From contig CAMLOZ010000053.1 in the NCBI GenBank assembly GCA_946481625.1, positions 1 to 10,959 of the forward strand: 10,959 nt of DNA, given 5' to 3'. Of the stretch, positions 5,491 through 10,959 are shown piece by piece (within the stretch, counting starts at the first letter, position 1; each line of letters opens with the position of its first letter). The stretch is from an uncultured Haloferula sp. (GTDB taxonomy: Bacteria; Verrucomicrobiota; Verrucomicrobiae; Verrucomicrobiales; Akkermansiaceae). A program made the translations under genes and the position numbers. The notes beneath the pieces are model-generated. The model saw only the letters and a list, made by a program, of their open reading frames with translations, did not search any database and was not told the origin of the DNA.

Positions 5491-7887
5491 GTGACCATCC
5501 GCCACATGCTCTGCCTGGCCGCCGTCGGCACCGCCATGGCCCAGGATCCCCCGGCTCCGGACCCTGCCCCGCCCAAGGCGGAGCCGGTCAATCCGGCCCT
5601 CGAAGGCAATGCCGGCCAAGACTGGTATGAGCGGGGCAAGAACCTCCACGACTCCGCCAAGGCCACCGCCAGCGAAGCCCAGCGCAAGGACATCTACAAC
5701 CGTGCCATCGAGGTCCTCACCGGCTACCTCGGCCAGTTCCAGAGCCATCCCAATGCCGAAGCCGCCCTGTGGTACCTCGGCGAAAGCTACGCCGCCGTCG
5801 GCAAGCCGGACAACGCCCGCAAGTGCTACCGCGATATCGTCAAGCGCGGCGGCAAATCCCCCTTCGTCATGGTCGCGGCGAACCGCCTCGCGGTGGAGCA
5901 CTACAAGAAGAAGGAATTCGCCCAGGCCGCCCCGCTCTACGAGCAGATGGCCGACGCCGCCACCAGTCCCGGCGACCGCTTGAAGGGCCGGTACTTCGCC
6001 GCCGTCGCCTACGATCAGGTCAAGGACGGCAACGCCAAGGCCGCCGGGAACTACCGCCAGCTCCTCGCCGATCCCGAAAAGGACAACCCCTTCCGCAGCG
6101 CCAGCCAGCTCGCCCTGGGACGCCTCCTCGTCGCCGACTCCGAACTCGAGGAAGCGCTTCCCCTCCTCGAGCAAGCCGCCGCCGCCACCAGCGCCCCCGG
6201 GATCCGCGGCCCCGCCGCCCTCCAGGCCGCCGCCGTCGCCGCCAAGCTCGGCAAGGAAGACGTCTCCGCGAAGTACCTCGAACTCGTCCTCAAGACTCCC
6301 GGCATGGAGGACTCCCGGGCCAATGCGCGCTTCGCCCTCATGGCCGCCCATTTCGACCGCAAGGACTTCGAAAAGGTGCTCGAACTTTTCAAGGCCGATC
6401 CCGCCGCCGGTGCCACCGAACAGGACGCCCGGCGCATCATGCTCGCCGCCCGCGCCAACTTCGAGCTGAAGCGTTACGACGAAGCCTCCCGCCTCTTCAC
6501 CGAAGTCGAGAAACATCCCGCCGGCGGCGAGTGGGCTTACGAGGCGAGCTATCTCCGGCTCCTCGCCGGCTACCGCGGCAGCGGCACCCACGACCTCGCG
6601 GAAGTCGATGCCTTCCTCGATCGCTATCGCAAGGACCATCCCGAGGACCCGAAGATCCACACCGCCCTGCTCATCAAGGCCGAGGCCCTCTTCGAGGCCA
6701 GGAAGCCCGCCGAAGCCGCCAAGGCCTATCAGGCGATCCACGGGGAACTCCTCTCGCCCGAGAATCGCGCCGGCATGCTCTACAACCGCGCCCGCAGTCT
6801 CAAGGAAACCGGCGACCTCAAGGGCGCCCTGGAATCCTTCGGCGAATTCATCGCCGGGTTCCCCCGGGACAAGCGTCTGCCCCAGGCCCTCTTCAGCCGC
6901 GCCCTCACCCACCAGGCGGCAGGCAACACCGCGAAGGCGCTCGCCGACTTCGATGCCCTCACCGCCAGCGACGGTGCCGATGAATTGAAGGCCACGGCCT
7001 ACTTCGAGTCCGGCGAGATCCTCGCGAAGGAAGAGAAGCTCCCCGAGATGATCTCGCGTTACCGCGCCTTCCTCGAGAAATTCCCGAAAGCGGTCGCCGA
7101 GCGCAAGGCCCTCGCCAACTACCGGATCGCCTGGGGCCTCGTGAAAACGGAGAAGGTGAAGGAGGCCCTCCCCCTCGCCGATCTCTCCCGCCAGCTCGAC
7201 CCCAAGACCTACACGAAGCCCGCGGGGCTCCTGATCGCCGCGGGGCACTACACGCTGCAGGACGCCGCCGCCACGGGGGACGAGATCGACCGCGCGATCA
7301 AGGACGACTACGATGCCGACCTTCCTCCCGCCCTCGTCACCTGGGCTGCCACCCAGGCCTTCCAAGCGAAGCGCTACGACCGGGCCGCCAAGTTCTTCCA
7401 GATGGTCGCCGATCCGAAGAACCCCGCCGCGACCTCCAAGACCGTCTGGCGCATGCTAGGAAAGGCACAGCTCGAGACCGGCAACTTCGAACCCGCCATC
7501 GTCTCGCTTGATCACGCCCTCGCCACCGAGGAACATCCCACCCTCAAGACCGAACTCATGGTGGACAAGGGCAAGGCCCTCCTCGCCCTCAACCGTCCCG
7601 ACGACGCCCTCGCCATCGCCGGCGAAGCCCAGGACCTCCGTCCCCAGGGCAAGGCCAACATGGCGGTCCGCCTCCTCATCGGCGACGCCTACATGCAAAA
7701 GAAGGAGCCCGACAAGGCCAACGAAGCCTACGTCGTCGCCGTCACCTTCGCCGACCCCAACGACCGCGAACTCACCCCTCTCGCCTATCATCACCTCGCC
7801 GAGGCTCTCGAAGCCGGCGGCAAAACCGCCGAAGCCGCGAAGTATCGCAAGGAACTCAAGGAGAAGTTCCCCGAGTGGAAACCCTAG
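5491..7887 (+). CDS. Large exported TPR-repeat protein
   Basis: The 798-residue product is built almost entirely of tetratricopeptide-type helix pairs, which form a superhelical scaffold for protein contacts. Repeats are recognisable from about residue 90 to the C-terminus: ALWYLGESYAAVGKPDNA near 92, YNRARSLKETGDLKGALESF mid-protein, WRMLGKAQLETGNFEPAI near 650, and LAEALEAGGKTAEAAKYRKE at the end. A short signal peptide (MTIRHMLCLAAVGTAMA, cleavage before Gln18) is followed by a Pro-rich spacer, so it is probably periplasmic. The start is a GTG at 5491; an ATG at 5506 is an alternative but would lose the n-region Arg. Large TPR proteins like this often sit next to ExbB/TolQ-type genes in this phylum, but none is present here. 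Third codon positions are overwhelmingly C or G. The binding partner is unknown. Confidence 0.9.
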   Translation: MTIRHMLCLAAVGTAMAQDPPAPDPAPPKAEPVNPALEGNAGQDWYERGKNLHDSAKATASEAQRKDIYNRAIEVLTGYLGQFQSHPNAEAALWYLGESYAAVGKPDNARKCYRDIVKRGGKSPFVMVAANRLAVEHYKKKEFAQAAPLYEQMADAATSPGDRLKGRYFAAVAYDQVKDGNAKAAGNYRQLLADPEKDNPFRSASQLALGRLLVADSELEEALPLLEQAAAATSAPGIRGPAALQAAAVAAKLGKEDVSAKYLELVLKTPGMEDSRANARFALMAAHFDRKDFEKVLELFKADPAAGATEQDARRIMLAARANFELKRYDEASRLFTEVEKHPAGGEWAYEASYLRLLAGYRGSGTHDLAEVDAFLDRYRKDHPEDPKIHTALLIKAEALFEARKPAEAAKAYQAIHGELLSPENRAGMLYNRARSLKETGDLKGALESFGEFIAGFPRDKRLPQALFSRALTHQAAGNTAKALADFDALTASDGADELKATAYFESGEILAKEEKLPEMISRYRAFLEKFPKAVAERKALANYRIAWGLVKTEKVKEALPLADLSRQLDPKTYTKPAGLLIAAGHYTLQDAAATGDEIDRAIKDDYDADLPPALVTWAATQAFQAKRYDRAAKFFQMVADPKNPAATSKTVWRMLGKAQLETGNFEPAIVSLDHALATEEHPTLKTELMVDKGKALLALNRPDDALAIAGEAQDLRPQGKANMAVRLLIGDAYMQKKEPDKANEAYVVAVTFADPNDRELTPLAYHHLAEALEAGGKTAEAAKYRKELKEKFPEWKP

Positions 7888-8076
7888 AGCGGTTTGCGAA
7901 CAGGCGTGGCCGCTTGAATTGATTGAATTGCGGGCGTCCATGGCCCTCGAGCGCCTCAAATAGACCGCCGGCCTCTCCCGCGGTGCCGTGGAAAACGGTG
8001 GTGGCGGCGAGATTCCCCGTTCGAGGTATCCGAATGTTCACAGGGGTCCTCCGATTGTTGGTATTGTTAGGGGCCC
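7888..8076. other. Spacer with several short stems and a direct repeat
   Basis: This 189-bp gap follows the TPR gene. agcgg (7888-7892) can pair with ccgct (7910-7914) just after the stop, and accgc (7964-7968) with gcggt (7980-7984). The octamer ttgaattg is repeated at 7914-7921 and 7923-7930. No U-tract follows the stems, so none is a clear terminator. Frames on both strands through here are unconvincing. Confidence 0.45.
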
Positions 8077-8862
8077 ATGAAAACCCGGTCTCTGGCATGG
8101 TCCTGTCTGATCGCAGGCCTCGGATTGATTTTCGCCGTCGGGAGACCTTCCGATTCCGCGGAGGCGAGGGGCGGACGAGGAGCCGGCGAAAAGACCGGTG
8201 TGAGATCCGGCCTTGCCAGCTCTCCCCGAGGACATGCTGAAAGAGCCTGCCAACTGGCGCACAACGGAAATGTCCAGGAAGCGTGGCACCTTGCGCTGGC
8301 ACTGCCTGCATTACAACGGGAGGAATGCCTTCCGCTGGTGTCGGCGATCCGAGCGGCAACAGACCACCTCGGAGCTTGGGGGGAGGCACTTTCCATCGGC
8401 GAGCCGGACCTGAGGCAAGCGTGCCAGATTGCCGTGCTGCGGAGCGCCTCGGACGGCTGCCTGCCGGATCTCGCCGAGATGGCCGGCACCCTGGCGGATG
8501 CGTCCGTGCGCGAGGCCATGCTCGGGGAGATCATCTCGCGCTGGGCCCTGCAAGATCCGTGCGCTCTCTCCGCATGGCCCGGGTTGGCGACCGTTCCCGC
8601 GGTCGTCCGGGATGAAGCCGCCCGCCGCCTGGTGATCCAAGGGGATGGTCTCAACCGCAGCCCGGCGGTGGCGGGAGCATGGGCGGAGACCATCACGGAG
8701 CCGGAACTTCGCTCCGCGGTCATGGAGGCGGCGGCCCGCGAATGGTTCGCGGAGGACCCCGAAGCCGCGATCGAATTCGTGCAGTTGTCCCCTCGCGTCG
8801 ATGAAGCCCGCCGGGCCTCGATACTTTGCGCCCTTGCACGGCAGGCCCGCCCGCCTCCGTGA
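8077..8862 (+). CDS. Small exported helical-repeat protein with W-x3-DP signatures
   Basis: No characterised family is recognised. The 261-residue product has a signal peptide (MKTRSLAWSCLIAGLGLIFAVG) and then Ala/Leu/Glu-rich helices. At least two copies of a loose repeat are visible. ISRWALQDPCALSAW has its first Trp at residue 156, and AREWFAEDPEAAIEFV has its Trp at 223, so the copies are 67 residues apart, each with a W-x3-D-P core followed by Ala-Leu or Ala-Ala. An earlier, weaker copy may lie around EAWHLALALP. Proteins with repeated W..DP.AA units occur in Verrucomicrobiota, often longer than this one, so it may be a short or shortened member. An AGGGG three bases before the ATG is a poor ribosome-binding site. 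It precedes the PL4 lyase by 71 bases on the same strand, and joint transcription is possible. Function is unknown. Confidence 0.75.
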   Translation: MKTRSLAWSCLIAGLGLIFAVGRPSDSAEARGGRGAGEKTGVRSGLASSPRGHAERACQLAHNGNVQEAWHLALALPALQREECLPLVSAIRAATDHLGAWGEALSIGEPDLRQACQIAVLRSASDGCLPDLAEMAGTLADASVREAMLGEIISRWALQDPCALSAWPGLATVPAVVRDEAARRLVIQGDGLNRSPAVAGAWAETITEPELRSAVMEAAAREWFAEDPEAAIEFVQLSPRVDEARRASILCALARQARPPP

Positions 8863-8933
8863 GCCAACCCTTTCGCCCGTTCAAAAGGCACCTGTGATCG
8901 GACGGATCCAAGACCCAAACCCAAATACAGTCC

Positions 8934-10577
8934 ATGATCCATGCACCAGTCCGCGGTATGATCGCCGCGGTTCTCGTTATTGTCGCACCGGAGGCGCACG
9001 CCGCCTTCGGCCTCAGCTCCACCACCGACTTCTACACCGTCGATACCGGAGCGGGCCTCGTTTTCAAGGTCCGGCGAACCGACAACGGTTCCAGCACCCA
9101 GTCGCCCGGAGACATCTCCAGCCTGGTCTACAACGGTGTGGAGTACCAGAACCAAAGCCGCGGCTCGCAGGTCACGTCCGGCTTCGACTACCTCTACAGC
9201 GGCGTTTCGGCCGTCTCGGTGAGCGCGGCGGTGGTGAACACCAACTACATCAAGGTCACCGTCCAAGCCGGAAACCTGACCCACTATTACATGGCCCGGA
9301 GCGGCTACGCCCATATCTACATGGGCACCTACTTCACCACCGAGCCGGACATCCATGGCCTGGTCCGCTACATCGTCCGCATCCCGCAGGCCAAGCTGCC
9401 CAACGGCCCCACCCCCTCCGACATCCGCAACACCACGACCACCGTCGAATCCGGCGACATCTTCGCGCTGGCCAACGGCGAGACGCGCTCGAAGCACTAC
9501 TCCAACCAGCGGCTCAAGGACTGGTCCTACATCGGTGCCACCGGCAGCAACGTCGGCGTCTGGATGGTGCGCGACAACCACGAGGGCGGTTCGGGCGGGC
9601 CCTTCTACCGATCGCTCCTCAACCAATGCGGCAGCGACCAGGAGATCACCTACATCGTGAACTACGGCGAGGCGCAGACCGAGGCCTATCGCACCGGCAT
9701 CCTCAACACCTACACGCTGGTCTTCAACAGCGGCGGGAGCCCGGGGTCGCCCGACGTGTCGTGGCATGCGAACATGGGGCTCTCCGGCTACGTGGCTTCC
9801 GCCGGCCGGGGGCGCGTGACCGGCGTGGCCATCAACGGCCGCGATACCAACTACACCTACACGGTGGGATTTGCCAACAGCACCGCGCAGTACTTCACCA
9901 CCGCCGCGGCGAGCAACGGCTACTACAACTGCACCGGCATGCGGCCGGGCACGTACACGATGACGATCTACAAGAACGAGCTCGCGGTGTGGACCGGCAG
10001 CGCCACGGTCACCGCCGGCGGCACGCAGGTGTTCAACACGATCACCATCACCGGGGACCCGAGCAGCGTCACCCCCCTGTGGCGGATCGGGAACTGGGAT
10101 GGGAGTCCCGCCGAGTTCCGCAACGGGGGCAGCATCACCACCATGCACCCCTCCGATCCGCGGCTTTCCTCGTGGGCACCAGGGACCTACGTGATCGGCA
10201 GCAGCTCGCCGTCTTCCTTCCCCTGCTACCAGTGGAAGGACATCAACGGCTCGCAGGCCATCCAGTTCAACCTGACATCGGGCCAGGTCGCTGCACGCAC
10301 GGTGCGGGTCGGCCTGACCTGCGCCTATTCCGGAGCCAGGCCGAAGATCACGGTGAATTCCTGGACCTCCTCGAATCCGTCGCCCTCCACCCAGCCGTCG
10401 ACGCGCACGCTGACCGTCGGCACCTACCGCGGCAACAACGTGACCTACACCTTCAGCGTCCCGGCCAGCGCCTTCGTCGCCGGGACGAACACCCTGACGG
10501 TGATCCCGATCAGCGGCAGCGGCAGCACGGGCTACCTGAGCGCCGGGTACAGCATCGACTGCGTGGATATCTACTAA
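8934..10577 (+). CDS. Secreted rhamnogalacturonan endolyase, polysaccharide lyase family 4
   Basis: PL4 enzymes cut the rhamnose-galacturonate backbone of rhamnogalacturonan I by beta-elimination. The 547-residue product has a signal peptide (MIHAPVRGMIAAVLVIVAPEAHA, cleavage near 23) and the three PL4 domains. The catalytic beta-sandwich spans about 24-270, with GETRSKHYSNQRLKDW containing the likely catalytic Lys187, then NHEGGSGGPF and GEAQTEAYRTG. A fibronectin-like domain covers about 275-370 (GLSGYVASAGRGRVTGVAI). A C-terminal carbohydrate-binding-like domain covers about 380-547, opening with WRIGNWDGSPAEF and MHPSDPRLSSW. In the Aspergillus enzyme the catalytic pair is Lys150 and His210; here the position 59 after Lys187 is Glu246, not His, which is unusual. 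An ATG at 8958 is an alternative start but would remove the basic n-region. A GC-rich hairpin follows the stop. Confidence 0.93.
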   Translation: MIHAPVRGMIAAVLVIVAPEAHAAFGLSSTTDFYTVDTGAGLVFKVRRTDNGSSTQSPGDISSLVYNGVEYQNQSRGSQVTSGFDYLYSGVSAVSVSAAVVNTNYIKVTVQAGNLTHYYMARSGYAHIYMGTYFTTEPDIHGLVRYIVRIPQAKLPNGPTPSDIRNTTTTVESGDIFALANGETRSKHYSNQRLKDWSYIGATGSNVGVWMVRDNHEGGSGGPFYRSLLNQCGSDQEITYIVNYGEAQTEAYRTGILNTYTLVFNSGGSPGSPDVSWHANMGLSGYVASAGRGRVTGVAINGRDTNYTYTVGFANSTAQYFTTAAASNGYYNCTGMRPGTYTMTIYKNELAVWTGSATVTAGGTQVFNTITITGDPSSVTPLWRIGNWDGSPAEFRNGGSITTMHPSDPRLSSWAPGTYVIGSSSPSSFPCYQWKDINGSQAIQFNLTSGQVAARTVRVGLTCAYSGARPKITVNSWTSSNPSPSTQPSTRTLTVGTYRGNNVTYTFSVPASAFVAGTNTLTVIPISGSGSTGYLSAGYSIDCVDIY

Positions 10578-10601
10578 GAACCCAGTAATTATCCCGAATT
10601 T

Positions 10602-10631
10602 GAAGGGGCTGCGGGCAACCGTAGCCCCTTC
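10602..10631. terminator. Hairpin between convergent genes, probable bidirectional terminator
   Basis: The arms gaaggggct (10602-10610) and agccccttc (10623-10631) are perfect complements. The stem extends inward through gcgg/ccgt to a gcaa tetraloop, about 13 bp in all including one G-T pair. It starts 25 bases after the lyase stop and ends 26 bases after the receptor stop on the other strand. Neither side has a good U-tract, so termination is inferred from position and stem strength. Confidence 0.6.
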
Positions 10632-10657
10632 GATCATTCAAGAGGAGGAGAGGATGG

Positions 10658-10959
10658 TCACCAGCGGTATTCGATCCCGGTGAATACCCCCCTGCCATCT
10701 CCCGGCAGGAATTGCCTCTGGTCCATGCCGTTCGCATTTTCGATCACGCCGGTGGTGGCGGCGTATCGTTCATCGGTGAGGTTCTTGCCCTCGATGAACC
10801 ACGAGATTCCCTCCTCCACACGACGGCCGAGCTTGAAACCGAGAAGCGCGTATGGATCGGCCGCCAGCGTGTTCCGGTGGTCCACGAAGGATTTGACCGG
10901 CACCCATTCGAAGGTCGGGCCGGCATACCAGCCGCGGTCGTTTTCCCAGAGTAACTCGC
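10658..10959 (-). CDS. TonB-dependent outer-membrane receptor, C-terminal end (partial)
   Basis: Only about the last 100 residues lie in the window; the frame runs open through the edge at 10959, so the start and plug domain are missing. The sequence shows the final strands of a 22-strand TonB-dependent barrel. ISWFIEGKNLTDERYAA carries the classic 'xNLTDExY' signature. It is followed by QRQFLPGDGRGVFTGIEYRW, matching the family ending F-x-P-G-x-G-R-x-x-x-x-G-x-x-Y with a terminal aromatic residue for outer-membrane insertion. An upstream PTFEWVPVKSFVDHRNT segment is also typical of barrel strands. These receptors import iron complexes, cobalamin or oligosaccharides using TonB energy; the ligand cannot be told from this fragment. 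It is convergent with the PL4 lyase and shares its terminator hairpin. Confidence 0.9.
   Translation of the reverse strand, partial: ELLWENDRGWYAGPTFEWVPVKSFVDHRNTLAADPYALLGFKLGRRVEEGISWFIEGKNLTDERYAATTGVIENANGMDQRQFLPGDGRGVFTGIEYRW

Noticed and set aside
5362..7365. 667-codon minus-strand frame opposite the TPR gene
   Set aside because: It has low-complexity Gly/Glu/Leu/Val composition caused by the C-rich third positions of the TPR gene, and no recognisable motif.
8037..8067. TTCACA and TATTGT as a promoter for the 8077 gene
   Set aside because: The hexamers are reasonable, but the 19-base spacing is too long and the match could be chance.
8645..10588. 647-codon plus-strand frame overlapping the PL4 lyase
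   Set aside because: The Arg/His/Gln-rich composition shows no domain, whereas the competing frame encodes a complete PL4 lyase with a signal peptide.
8067..10637. 856-codon open frame on the minus strand opposite the PL4 lyase and repeat protein
   Set aside because: It is antisense to two well-supported genes. Its Gly/Val/Arg/Ala-rich translation is typical of a GC-rich shadow frame and shows no domain.
10712..10954. 80-codon plus-strand frame at the window end
   Set aside because: It is antisense to the TonB-receptor C-terminus, whose signature motifs fix the coding strand.

Overview
The window looks like an ordinary chromosomal stretch from a GC-rich, Gram-negative bacterium, most likely a member of the Verrucomicrobiota (Luteolibacter/Verrucomicrobium-like). 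That placement is an inference. It rests on the TonB-dependent outer-membrane receptor, the secreted PL4 pectin lyase, several secreted proteins of a verrucomicrobial style, GTG starts, and the near absence of good Shine-Dalgarno sequences. No mobile element, CRISPR array, tRNA or rRNA could be supported.

Layout. (1) 16-1976, minus strand: two secreted proteins. One is an unrecognised Asn/Gly-rich exported protein. The other is a predicted exported protein with an RlpA-like double-psi beta-barrel C-terminal half. Between them lies a 299-bp spacer packed with inverted repeats. (2) 1977-2383: a visibly more AT-rich gene-free stretch with strong hairpins, a short Trp-rich reading frame and a hairpin/U-tract leader before the barrel gene. 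(3) 2384-4144, minus: mutL, with an intact N-terminal ATPase but degenerate endonuclease motifs. (4) 4312-7887, plus: an apparent operon running divergently from mutL. It encodes an A-type iron-sulfur carrier, a single-pass membrane protein overlapping it by one base, and a large exported TPR-repeat protein. (5) 8077-8862, plus: a small exported helical-repeat protein with W-x(3)-D-P signatures. (6) 8934-10577, plus: a complete three-domain rhamnogalacturonan lyase of family PL4. (7) 10658 to the window edge, minus: the C-terminal end of a TonB-dependent receptor, convergent with the lyase across a GC-rich hairpin.

Functionally the window mixes housekeeping (mismatch repair, Fe-S assembly) with envelope and polysaccharide functions. 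The PL4 lyase would cut the rhamnogalacturonan-I backbone of pectin outside the cytoplasm. The neighbouring receptor could import products or an unrelated ligand such as an iron complex; nothing here proves they work together.

The best points for a second look are the degenerate nuclease site of MutL beside a preserved clamp-binding motif, the Glu in the PL4 lyase where a catalytic His is expected, and the structured spacers at 936-1085 and 1977-2383. I did not find a clear new multi-gene system.
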